Source of the DNA: Pseudomonas tructae
GTDB lineage: Bacteria > Pseudomonadota > Gammaproteobacteria > Pseudomonadales > Pseudomonadaceae
Direction: 5' to 3'
DNA: 64,000 bases
Assembly: GCF_004214895.1 (NCBI RefSeq)
Contig: NZ_CP035952.1
Coordinates: 3,420,501 to 3,484,500, forward strand
The position numbers and the translations under genes are program-made. Below the pieces are notes generated by a model. That model was not told the DNA's origin. It was given only the letters and a program-made list of their open reading frames with translations, and ran no database searches. Positions 55,741-64,000 of the stretch are shown here, in pieces (position 1 is the stretch's first letter; every line of letters begins with the position of its first letter).

Positions 55741-55757
55741 GCACAAGGAATCGCGCC

Positions 55758-57365
<1,608 letters not shown>

Positions 57366-57367
57366 CC

Positions 57368-58186
57368 ATGAGCGACTTCACTACCCTTGAGCTGATCAAG
57401 GACCCCCGTGGGTTCGCCACCCTGTGGCTGAGCCGGGAAGACAAGAACAACGCCTTCAATGCGCAGATGATCCGCGAGCTGATCATCGCCATCGACCAGA
57501 TCGGTGCCGACAGCAGCCTGCGTTTTGTGCTGCTGCGCGGCCGCGGCCGGCACTTCAGTGCAGGTGCGGATCTGGCCTGGATGCAACAGTCGGCGGCCCT
57601 GGACTACAACACCAACCTCGATGATGCCCGCGAACTGGCCGAGCTGATGTACAACCTGGCACGGCTCAAGCTGCCGACCCTGGCGGTGGTGCAAGGTGCA
57701 GCCTTTGGCGGCGCCCTGGGCCTGATCAGTTGCTGTGACATGGCCATCGGCGCCAGCGACGCACAGCTGTGCCTGTCCGAAGTGCGCATTGGCCTGGCGC
57801 CGGCAGTCATCAGCCCGTTCGTGGTCCAGGCCATGGGCGAGCGCGCCACACGCCGCTACGCCCTGACCGCCGAACGTTTCAGCGGCGAGCGCGCCCGTGA
57901 ACTGGGCCTGCTGGCCGAAGCTTACCCGGCCGCCGAGCTGGAACAGCAGGTCAACCACTGGATCGACAACCTGCTGCTCAACAGCCCGCAAGCCATGCGT
58001 GCCAGCAAGGAGCTGTTGCGTGAAGTCGGTCATGGCGAACTGACCCCGTCCATCCGCCGCTACTGCGAAAACGCAATTGCCCGTATCCGCGTCAGCCCCG
58101 AAGGCCAGGAAGGCCTGCGCGCCTTTCTGGAAAAGCGCAGCCCGGCCTGGCAGGGCGAATCGTCGAACAAGGAGCCGCGCCCATGA
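57368..58186 (+). CDS. liuC: Methylglutaconyl-CoA hydratase (crotonase)
   Basis: The 272-residue crotonase would hydrate 3-methylglutaconyl-CoA to HMG-CoA. The oxyanion-hole segments are GRHFSAGADLAWM and QGAAFGGALGLISCCD, and the EVRIGLAPAVISPFV stretch matches LiuC-like enzymes of the leucine/citronellol pathways. I place the start at MSDFTTLELIK, directly after liuB; an earlier in-frame ATG would lie inside liuB. It overlaps liuD by 4 nt. An HMG-CoA lyase gene (liuE) is not present in the window. Confidence 0.93.
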   Translation: MSDFTTLELIKDPRGFATLWLSREDKNNAFNAQMIRELIIAIDQIGADSSLRFVLLRGRGRHFSAGADLAWMQQSAALDYNTNLDDARELAELMYNLARLKLPTLAVVQGAAFGGALGLISCCDMAIGASDAQLCLSEVRIGLAPAVISPFVVQAMGERATRRYALTAERFSGERARELGLLAEAYPAAELEQQVNHWIDNLLLNSPQAMRASKELLREVGHGELTPSIRRYCENAIARIRVSPEGQEGLRAFLEKRSPAWQGESSNKEPRP

Positions 58187-60138
58187 GTCGCACCCCATTG
58201 ACCACCCTGCTGGTCGCCAACCGCGGCGAAATCGCCTGCCGGGTGATGCGCACCGCCAAGGCCCTGGGCCTGACCACCGTGGCCGTGCACAGCGCCGTTG
58301 ACCGTGAAGCACGGCACAGCCGCGAGGCTGACATCCGCGTCGACCTGGGCGGCGCCAAGCCTGGCGAAAGCTACCTGGACATCGACAAACTGCTGGCCGC
58401 AGCCAAGGCCAGCGGCGCCCAGGCGATCCACCCCGGCTACGGCTTTTTGTCCGAGAACGCAGGCTTTGCCCGCGCCATCGAACAGGCCGGGCTGATCTTC
58501 CTCGGCCCGCCGGCCAGTGCCATCGATGCCATGGGCAGCAAGTCGGCGGCCAAGGCCCTCATGGAGCAGGCCGGCGTGCCGCTGGTGCCGGGTTATCACG
58601 GCGAAGCCCAGGACCTGGAAACCTTCCGCGCCGCGGCCCAGAAAATCGGCTACCCGGTACTGCTCAAGGCCACCGCCGGTGGCGGCGGCAAGGGCATGAA
58701 GGTGGTCGAGAGCGAAAGCCAGCTTGGCGAAGCCCTGGCCTCGGCCCAGCGCGAGGCGCAGTCATCGTTTGGCGATGCGCGCATGCTGGTGGAAAAATAC
58801 GTGCTCAAGCCCCGTCATGTGGAGATCCAGGTGTTCGCCGACCAGCACGGCAACTGCCTGTACCTCAACGAACGCGACTGCTCGATCCAGCGTCGTCATC
58901 AGAAGGTGGTCGAAGAAGCCCCTGCCCCGGGCCTGAGCAGCATCCAGCGCCAAGCCATGGGCGAAGCGGCGGTCAAGGCCGCCCAGGCCATCGGTTACGT
59001 CGGTGCCGGCACCGTGGAGTTCCTCCTCGATGCCCGTGGCGAATTCTTCTTCATGGAGATGAACACCCGCCTGCAGGTCGAGCACCCGGTCACCGAGGCG
59101 ATCACCGGCCTGGACCTGGTGGCCTGGCAGATTCGGGTCGCCTGTGGCGAGCCGCTGCCAATCACCCAGGCGCAGGTGCCGCTCAATGGCCACGCCATCG
59201 AAGTGCGCTTGTACGCTGAAGATCCGGCCAATGACTTTCTCCCGGCCACTGGCCACCTGGCCCTGTACCGCGAGTCGGCGCCGGGCGAAGGCCGGCGGGT
59301 CGACAGCGGCGTCAGCGAAGGCGACGACGTCTCGCCGTTCTATGACCCGATGCTCGGCAAGCTGATCGCCTGGGGCCAGACCCGCGAGCAGGCGCGCCTG
59401 CGTTTGCTGGCGATGCTCGACGAGTTCGCCATCGGCGGGCTGAAGAGCAACATCGCCTTCCTGCGGCGCATCCTTGCCCACCCGGCATTCGCCGAGGCCG
59501 AGCTGGATACCGGCTTCATCCCGCGTTATCAGGAGCAACTGCTGCCTGCGCCGCAGGCCTTGCCCGCAGCGTTCTGGCAGGCCGCGGCCGAAGCCTTTAT
59601 CCAGAGCCAACCGCTGCAACCGCGCGGCGATGACCTTCATTCGCCATGGGCCGCCAACAACGGCTTTCGTGCCGGGGTGCCGGCGCAGGTCAGCCTGCAC
59701 TTGACCTGCAGCGGTGAAGCCCGGGCCATCAACCTGAGCCAGGCGGCAGCGTCGAACCTCAGGCTCGACGGTGAACAACTGCTGATCGACGAAAGCGGCC
59801 TGCGCCGCCGACACCTGGCAATCCGCCGTGGCGACACCCTGTACCTGCACTGGGACGGTGAGTTGCACAGCGTCAACCGCTACGATCCGATTGCCGAAGC
59901 CGATGCCGCGCACAGCCATCAGGGCGGCCTCGGTGCGCCCATGAACGGCAGTATCGTGCGGGTGTTGGTGGAGGTTGGTCAGGCGGTGGAGGCCGGTACG
60001 CAACTGGTGGTGCTCGAAGCCATGAAGATGGAACACAGCATTCGCGCGCCCCATGCCGGGACGGTCAAGGCACTGTTTTGCCAGGAAGGCGAGATGGTCA
60101 GTGAAGGGGCTGTGCTGGTGGAGCTGGAAGAAGTTTGA
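58183..60138 (+). CDS. liuD: Methylcrotonyl-CoA carboxylase, biotin carboxylase/carrier (alpha) subunit
   Basis: The 651-residue protein contains a biotin carboxylase (PLTTLLVANRGEIACRVMRTA, ATP-grasp loop ATAGGGGKGMKVV, and MNTRLQVEHPVTE) and, near its end, the biotin carrier motif EAMKMEHS, with the biotinylated lysine at about residue 615. It carboxylates biotin with bicarbonate and ATP, then hands it to LiuB. It overlaps liuC by an ATGA junction and is the last gene of the operon. Confidence 0.95.
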   Translation: MSRTPLTTLLVANRGEIACRVMRTAKALGLTTVAVHSAVDREARHSREADIRVDLGGAKPGESYLDIDKLLAAAKASGAQAIHPGYGFLSENAGFARAIEQAGLIFLGPPASAIDAMGSKSAAKALMEQAGVPLVPGYHGEAQDLETFRAAAQKIGYPVLLKATAGGGGKGMKVVESESQLGEALASAQREAQSSFGDARMLVEKYVLKPRHVEIQVFADQHGNCLYLNERDCSIQRRHQKVVEEAPAPGLSSIQRQAMGEAAVKAAQAIGYVGAGTVEFLLDARGEFFFMEMNTRLQVEHPVTEAITGLDLVAWQIRVACGEPLPITQAQVPLNGHAIEVRLYAEDPANDFLPATGHLALYRESAPGEGRRVDSGVSEGDDVSPFYDPMLGKLIAWGQTREQARLRLLAMLDEFAIGGLKSNIAFLRRILAHPAFAEAELDTGFIPRYQEQLLPAPQALPAAFWQAAAEAFIQSQPLQPRGDDLHSPWAANNGFRAGVPAQVSLHLTCSGEARAINLSQAAASNLRLDGEQLLIDESGLRRRHLAIRRGDTLYLHWDGELHSVNRYDPIAEADAAHSHQGGLGAPMNGSIVRVLVEVGQAVEAGTQLVVLEAMKMEHSIRAPHAGTVKALFCQEGEMVSEGAVLVELEEV

Positions 60139-60144
60139 CGGCCT

Positions 60145-60218
60145 CATCGCGGGGCAAGCCCGCTCCCACATAACGCTGTGGGAGCGGCGGTGCGACGACT
60201 CGACTTGCCCCGCGATTG
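60145..60218. repeat. REP doublet (REPIN) between liuD and the XRE regulator gene
   Basis: CATCGCGGGGCAAGCCCGCT and, inverted, ACTTGCCCCGCGATTG flank a central CTCCCACATAACGCTGTGGGAG hairpin. It fills the gap between convergent genes and could terminate both transcripts. Confidence 0.85.
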
Positions 60219-60226
60219 AAGTCACC

Positions 60227-60880
60227 TCAAAACTTGACCAATGCCTGCACCACCACCCCCAGCAATTCACACTGCTCGGTGCACAAGGCCTTGGGATAGG
60301 TCGGGTTGAGCGGGCGCAGATAGCGCTGGCCACCCTCCTCACTCAACTGACGAAAACTGACGGCCGTGCTGCCTGGCGAACGCGCGATCACCAGCTTGCC
60401 GGTTTCGGCCTCAAGCCCGGCATCGACCAATATCAGCATCCCCTCCGGCACGCTCAAGCCCAGCGGCGCCGTCATTGCATCGCCTTCAACCCTGAGCCAG
60501 AACGCCCGCCCCTGTGCTTTGTAGTCGGTAGACTGCAGCGGGCAGCCTTCGGCCGGCGCATCCAGATCGCCCCAAGCCAAAATCGGATAGCGAAAATACA
60601 GTTCGTGCTGTAGGCCATCGGCGCCAGCAACAGTCGTCGGATTGCCCAAGACTGTGTAGGACCCATTGTTTTCCGCCAGTTGATGAGGGAAAACCATCTG
60701 TAGCGGCGGCAGGCCCACTTCCACCAGAATCTGGTTGAGCACCCGCAGTTTCGGCTCGCGCTCCTCGCGCAACCAATGGCCCACGGCGCCCTGGGTGACC
60801 CCGATGCGTTCGGCGAGAGTTTCCTGCGTGACCTTCAGTTCACGCATCCTGGCTTTGACCAGGTCAGTCCATTTATCCAT
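60227..60880 (-). CDS. XRE-type repressor with S24 (LexA/CI-like) C-terminal domain
   Basis: The protein of about 217 residues has an N-terminal helix-turn-helix (VTQETLAERIGVTQGAVGHWLREEREPKL) and a C-terminal LexA-like domain (RVEGDAMTAPLGLSVPEGMLILVD). The usual SMxP serine motif is degenerate (GDAMTAP) and the lysine is in ETGKLVIAR, so self-cleavage is uncertain. No phage genes are nearby. I used MDKWTDLVKARM; a GTG three codons earlier has AGGAGG upstream at 11 nt and is also possible. It is divergent from the DUF6124-like gene and likely controls it or itself through the operators between them. Confidence 0.85.
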   Translation of the reverse strand: MDKWTDLVKARMRELKVTQETLAERIGVTQGAVGHWLREEREPKLRVLNQILVEVGLPPLQMVFPHQLAENNGSYTVLGNPTTVAGADGLQHELYFRYPILAWGDLDAPAEGCPLQSTDYKAQGRAFWLRVEGDAMTAPLGLSVPEGMLILVDAGLEAETGKLVIARSPGSTAVSFRQLSEEGGQRYLRPLNPTYPKALCTEQCELLGVVVQALVKF

Positions 60881-60913
60881 CGCTGGCACGATACGGACTG
60901 CCTCCTGGCGCTC

Positions 60914-60963
60914 AATACACATGCTGTAGTATTTAAACAATAGTCATAAATACAAAATGTATT
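60914..60963. promoter_or_regulatory. Inverted-repeat operator candidates between the XRE gene and the DUF6124-like gene
   Basis: AATACA-AAA-TGTATT (60949-60963) is a perfect 6-bp inverted repeat, and AATAC-N10-GTATT (60914-60933) is a related one 35 bp away. Both contain AATAC arms in an AT-rich divergent promoter region, as expected for binding of a dimeric XRE repressor. Confidence 0.5.
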
Positions 60964-61010
60964 AGCATTGTCGACACCTCTCATCGCTTACCTAGACAGC
61001 AGGCAGCCGA

Positions 61011-61343
61011 ATGAATCCGACAATTCCTGATACAGACCTTGACCTTGATTCCGAATCACTAAGTAACAGCGATGCCGCCCGGCGCGCACTGGACTTCTAC
61101 CTCAACCCGGCACCGCCCCAGATCGACCCTGATGAGCCGATACTGGTCGCCCGCGAAGGCCTCAGCGATGCCCAAACCACTGCCCAGGCCACCACCTTGT
61201 TGCGCTACGCCGCAGCCACCGCCTGCGAGTCGGCTGAGGGCTTGCAAGGCACAAAGCGCGACCTGGCCCTGACGTCCTTGCAAATGATCAATAGCGTGCG
61301 GAGCATGCTTGAGCGCATGGCAGCCAACAAAGGGCCCGCCTGA
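61011..61343 (+). CDS. DUF6124/DUF3077-like small protein
   Basis: The 110-residue protein has an acidic disordered N-terminus (PDTDLDLDSESLSNSD) and a helical C-terminus with TTLLRYAAATACESAEGLQG and RDLALTSLQMINSVRSMLE. The second half resembles the DUF3077/DUF6124 family common in pseudomonads, of unknown function and often associated with regulators. It is divergent from the XRE/S24 gene and probably part of the same small control unit. Confidence 0.75.
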   Translation: MNPTIPDTDLDLDSESLSNSDAARRALDFYLNPAPPQIDPDEPILVAREGLSDAQTTAQATTLLRYAAATACESAEGLQGTKRDLALTSLQMINSVRSMLERMAANKGPA

Positions 61344-61462
61344 GGTCAGTGGTCGTCAACGGAGCATCTTCGTGGGGAGTCGACGGTGCGCGGGGTTGGT
61401 GCCCGCCCGTCATGAGGGAGCGCATTCGGTAAAAGATTTTTACGGAATGGCAGAAAATTCAT

Positions 61463-61490
61463 TTGACTTGCAAATGATAACGATTATTAT
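61463..61490 (+). promoter_or_regulatory. Fur-controlled promoter of the PrrF-type RNA
   Basis: TTGACT (61463-61468) and TATTAT (61485-61490) are 16 bp apart. The Fur box AAATGATAACGATTATTAT (61472-61490) covers the space up to and over the -10, so iron-loaded Fur would shut the promoter. The expected start is near 61498. Confidence 0.82.
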
Positions 61491-61497
61491 TGCTCAC

Positions 61498-61612
61498 AAC
61501 TGGTCGCGAGACTGGTTGGGTAACCTGAAAGCCCTTAGGTCGGACTCTCAGATTATCTCCTCATCAGGCTAATCACGGTTTTTGACCCGGCTTTTTGCCG
61601 GGTCTTTTTTTT
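61498..61612 (+). ncRNA. prrF: PrrF-type iron-responsive small RNA
   Basis: The RNA of about 115 nt begins AACTGGTCGCGAGA, contains the conserved core CTCTCAGATTATCTCCTCAT and GGCTAATCACGG as in PrrF1/PrrF2 of P. aeruginosa, and ends with a Rho-independent terminator (GACCCGG-loop-CCGGGTC and eight T). PrrF represses mRNAs of iron-using proteins when iron is scarce. A protein frame overlapping this region has no support. The 120 bp upstream up to the DUF6124-like gene hold nothing that I recognise. Confidence 0.9.
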
Positions 61613-61717
61613 GGTCTTCAGGCTAATGAAGATGGGTGTTGCTTGAATGGCCGCGATGATAGCAAATGAATGTCGCGCAGTGAATGGTTGTAACAGCGCT
61701 TTGCTGAATTAGCACTT

Positions 61718-61736
61718 GAGAATCAATCTCGTTAAG
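61718..61736 (+). promoter_or_regulatory. Second Fur box, upstream of the sigma/FecR chimera
   Basis: GAGAATCAATCTCGTTAAG agrees with the 19-bp Fur consensus at about 11 positions and overlaps a possible promoter (TTGAGA, 17 bp, TAAGCT). It lies 63 bp before the start codon of the next gene. Confidence 0.6.
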
Positions 61737-61798
61737 ATTAAGCTGTTGCAGCGTCACGGAAGACGCCCCCACTCCACTGACCAGCAAGGAGCTTGTAC

Positions 61799-62311
61799 AT
61801 GACCCGTCTGTTGCTGCCCCTTGAACACAACCCCCTTTCCCACGACCTGGCGGACGACGCCTTGCTGCAGCGCCTGAAAAAGCTGCCGCGCCGCGTTCAA
61901 CAGGTGTTCTTGCTCAGCCGCCTCGATCAACTGCCGTTCGCCAGCATTGCCGAGCGCCTGGACCTGCCCGCCATCACTGTCGAGCGCCACATGAACCAGG
62001 CCCTGCAGGCTGCCCGCGACGAGCGTGACGCCCTGGCGAGCATCGCCGGCCAATGGTACGTGCGCCTGCAGAGCCCAGAGGTGACCGCCAGCGAACGCAT
62101 CGACTTTCGCCGCTGGCTCGACAGCGCCGCGCAAAACCGCGAGGCGTTCCACGCCACCGAGCTGCGCTGGCGCTCCCTGCTGGCCCCGGCCCGACAGCTG
62201 GGTGAAGACGGCTGGTACCGACAGGCGCGAGCGGCCTTGTCGCTGGGTGGCTGTTCGGTGGCAATCGGCCTGGGCCTGGCCGCCTTGGCAGCGATCGGTT
62301 TCTGGTCCTGA
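61799..62311 (+). CDS. Chimera of a sigma-70 region 4 and a FecR-type N-terminus (DUF4880)
   Basis: The 170-residue protein begins with a sigma region-4 helix-turn-helix (LPRRVQQVFLLSRLDQLPFASIAERLDLP, then VERHMNQAL) without any region 2. This is followed at about residue 80 by the DUF4880 motif of FecR-type anti-sigma factors (AGQWYVRLQSPEVTASERIDFRRWL, then NREAFHATELRWRSL), and by one C-terminal transmembrane helix (VAIGLGLAALAAIGFW). It thus looks like the end of an ECF sigma factor joined to the start of its FecR, without the periplasmic part. AAGGAG lies 7 nt before the ATG. A Fur box precedes it. Function unknown. Confidence 0.8.
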   Translation: MTRLLLPLEHNPLSHDLADDALLQRLKKLPRRVQQVFLLSRLDQLPFASIAERLDLPAITVERHMNQALQAARDERDALASIAGQWYVRLQSPEVTASERIDFRRWLDSAAQNREAFHATELRWRSLLAPARQLGEDGWYRQARAALSLGGCSVAIGLGLAALAAIGFWS

Positions 62312-62360
62312 GCCAGGCGTGTAGAGTAGGCGTCACAACAACTCTACGTGGAGCCTGGTG

Positions 62361-63509
62361 ATGACCGTGACGCTGTCCCCCCTGCACATCGACTGCGATT
62401 TCGATTCCGGCAACATCCTCGTCAAGGATGCCAGTGACCCTGCGCACGTGCGCCTGGCCATTCGCCCCGACACCCGAAGCCCGCATTTTCAGTGGTTCCA
62501 CTTCAAGGCCGATGGGCTGTCTCCAGGCCAGATCCATGGCTTTATCCTGGAAAACGCCGGTCAATCGTCTTACCACGAGGCCTGGAGCGGTTACCAGGCC
62601 GTCGCCTCCTATGACCAGCAAGAGTGGTTCCGGGTGCCCAGCACCTACGATGGCAAGGCCCTGACCTTCACCCTCAAGGCCGAACAGCCCCAGGCCTGGT
62701 TCGCCTACTTCGAGCCCTACCCGCGCGCACGCCACAACCAGTTGATCGAACGTGCCAAGACCCTGCCGGGCGTCGAACTGCTGGCCACCGGCCGCAGCGT
62801 CGAAGGCCGTGACATCCCGCTGCTGCGGGTCGGCAACGGTGAGGCAGGCAAGCGCAAGCTGTGGATCATCGCCCAGCAGCACCCGGGCGAGCACATGGCC
62901 GAGTGGTTCATGGAGGGGGTGATCGACCGCCTGCAAGGCAATGACCCGGCTATCCAGGCATTGCTCAAGCAAGCCGACCTGTACCTGATCGCCAACATGA
63001 ACCCTGACGGCGCCCTCCACGGCCATCTGCGCACCAACTTCGCGGGCCAGGACCTCAACCGCGCCTGGCAGGATGCAAGCATCGACAAGAGCCCGGAAGT
63101 GCTCTTCGCCCAGCAGCAGATGAAGCTGTATGGCGTCGACCTGTTCCTCGACGTGCATGGCGATGAAGAAATCCCCCACGTGTTCACTGCCGGCTGCGAG
63201 GGCAACCCCGGCTACACCCCGCGTATCGCCGGGCTGGAAAAGACCTTCCGCGACAGCCTGTGCGAACGCACCAAGGATTTCCAGCAAGTCCATGGCTACC
63301 CGCTTTCAGCCCCGGGTACAGCCAACATGACCCTGGCCTGCAACAGCGTCGGCAATAGTTACGACTGCCTGTCGCTGACCCTGGAGATGCCGTTCAAGGA
63401 CCACGACGACGCCCCCAACCCCGCGACCGGCTGGAACGGCCAACGCAGCAAGGACCTGGCCAGCGCCGTACTGGACGTGTTCGGGCAGATGGCCGGCACC
63501 CTGCGCTAA
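62361..63509 (+). CDS. M14 zinc carboxypeptidase (cytosolic carboxypeptidase-like)
   Basis: The 382-residue protein has the zinc ligands H174 and E177 (QQHPGEHMAEW) and H266 (LDVHGDEE), and the catalytic glutamate E342 (LTLEMPF). An N-terminal beta-domain (about 1-110, with WFHFKADGL and WSGYQAVASYDQQEW) precedes it, as in CCP/AGBL-type enzymes. There is no signal peptide, so it is cytoplasmic. CCP relatives trim C-terminal acidic residues; the bacterial substrate is unknown. GTGGAGCCTGGTG precedes the ATG. Confidence 0.92.
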   Translation: MTVTLSPLHIDCDFDSGNILVKDASDPAHVRLAIRPDTRSPHFQWFHFKADGLSPGQIHGFILENAGQSSYHEAWSGYQAVASYDQQEWFRVPSTYDGKALTFTLKAEQPQAWFAYFEPYPRARHNQLIERAKTLPGVELLATGRSVEGRDIPLLRVGNGEAGKRKLWIIAQQHPGEHMAEWFMEGVIDRLQGNDPAIQALLKQADLYLIANMNPDGALHGHLRTNFAGQDLNRAWQDASIDKSPEVLFAQQQMKLYGVDLFLDVHGDEEIPHVFTAGCEGNPGYTPRIAGLEKTFRDSLCERTKDFQQVHGYPLSAPGTANMTLACNSVGNSYDCLSLTLEMPFKDHDDAPNPATGWNGQRSKDLASAVLDVFGQMAGTLR

Positions 63510-63617
63510 CGCTGCTGGCGAGCAGGATCAACCACCCTGGCAGGCAAAGCAAAGACCTGCCGGGGCCTTGCCACCCTAAATGACGGCCACCCACGCCGCC
63601 GTTTAGGAACCCCTGCC

Positions 63618-64000
63618 ATGACCACCCGCCCTGCCCCTTCACTCAAGGCCACTGGCCTGTGCCTGCTGCTGGCCCTGCCACCGGTTCAGGCCTTCGAGCT
63701 GTACGCTGACGACGACACGCATCTGAATGCCAACTTCCTCGCCGTGTATGGCCTGTTCAACAGTCGCAAGAACTACGACGGCACCGACGGGGGCTCGACC
63801 TGGCGCGAAGGCTTCATCAAGTATGGCCTGAGCGCCGATCAGCGCCTGAGCGAACTGGGTACGGTCTACGGCACCGCCAACCTGGTCAGTTCGGCGACCT
63901 GGGGCGACGGCGATGCTGCCGGCATCAGCGATGGCAGCGAACGCACCACACAGTTCGACGAAGCCTTCGCCGGCTGGCGCTCGGCCAAACTGATACCGGC
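63618..64000 (+). CDS. Predicted outer-membrane protein, start only (runs off the window)
   Basis: A signal peptide (SLKATGLCLLLALPPVQA) is followed by strands with alternating residues, such as LNANFLAVYGLFNSR, EGFIKYGLSADQRL and TVYGTANLVSSATWGDGDA, as in outer-membrane barrels. AGGAACCCCTGCC precedes the ATG. About 127 codons are visible. I do not recognise the family with certainty; porin or alginate-export-like barrels are possible. Confidence 0.72.
   Translation, partial: MTTRPAPSLKATGLCLLLALPPVQAFELYADDDTHLNANFLAVYGLFNSRKNYDGTDGGSTWREGFIKYGLSADQRLSELGTVYGTANLVSSATWGDGDAAGISDGSERTTQFDEAFAGWRSAKLIP

Noticed and set aside
60227..61343. Prophage immunity region
   Set aside because: The XRE/S24 and DUF6124-like genes are flanked by metabolic and iron genes, with no phage structural or integrase genes.
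61309..61572. Short plus-strand frame across the PrrF region
   Set aside because: It spans a Fur box, a promoter and the conserved RNA core, so coding is very unlikely.

Overview
The window is GC-rich chromosomal DNA of a fluorescent pseudomonad, most likely the Pseudomonas putida group. The evidence is the codon usage, the REP sequences built on GCGGGCAAGCCCGCTCCCAC, a PrrF-type small RNA, NhaB, and a run of genes (zwf-gnd, glgA-treZ-malQ-treY-glgX, glgB-treS-glgE, an acyl-CoA ligase, then ivd-mcc genes) in the order I recall from P. putida KT2440. This assignment rests on recognition, not on a search.

Region 1 (1-19,000) mixes core metabolism with a toxin island. A periplasmic binding protein, the sulfite reductase pair cysI/DUF934, the SohB protease and a lipid-linked operon (histidine phosphatase, SCP2, phosphotransferase, SDR) are interleaved with four copies of a giant dermonecrotic-toxin-like (DUF6543) family. 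These are a fragment cut by the left edge, a 1715-residue protein ending in a NEL-type E3 ubiquitin ligase domain, a 1558-residue leucine-rich-repeat paralogue without the NEL cysteine motif, and a frameshifted remnant just upstream of that paralogue.

Region 2 (19,000-31,500) holds a TSUP permease, an orphan 313-residue protein, NudC, a dienoyl-CoA isomerase-like enzyme, NhaB, a 1534-residue protein made of two tandem Ig-like modules around a lectin-like domain, and the oxidative pentose-phosphate pair zwf/gnd.

Region 3 (31,500-52,600) is an alpha-glucan/trehalose cluster. The plus-strand block glgA-treZ-malQ-treY-DUF2934-glgX builds glucan and converts it to trehalose. The minus-strand block glgE-treS-glgB turns trehalose into maltose-1-phosphate and then into branched glucan. 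The two blocks converge on a passenger-less autotransporter barrel. No glgC is in view.

Region 4 (52,600-60,200) is the leucine/isovalerate catabolic operon (isovaleryl-CoA dehydrogenase, both methylcrotonyl-CoA carboxylase subunits, methylglutaconyl-CoA hydratase), divergent from an acyl-CoA ligase. Two 16-bp TTWACGTTAACGTAAA palindromes lie between them and resemble LiuR operators.

Region 5 (60,200-64,000) has an XRE/S24 regulator divergent from a DUF6124-like protein, a Fur-controlled PrrF sRNA, a Fur-box-preceded chimera of a sigma region 4 with a FecR N-terminus, an M14 carboxypeptidase and the start of an outer-membrane protein. Six REP/REPIN elements sit at gene ends between positions 31,600 and 60,220.
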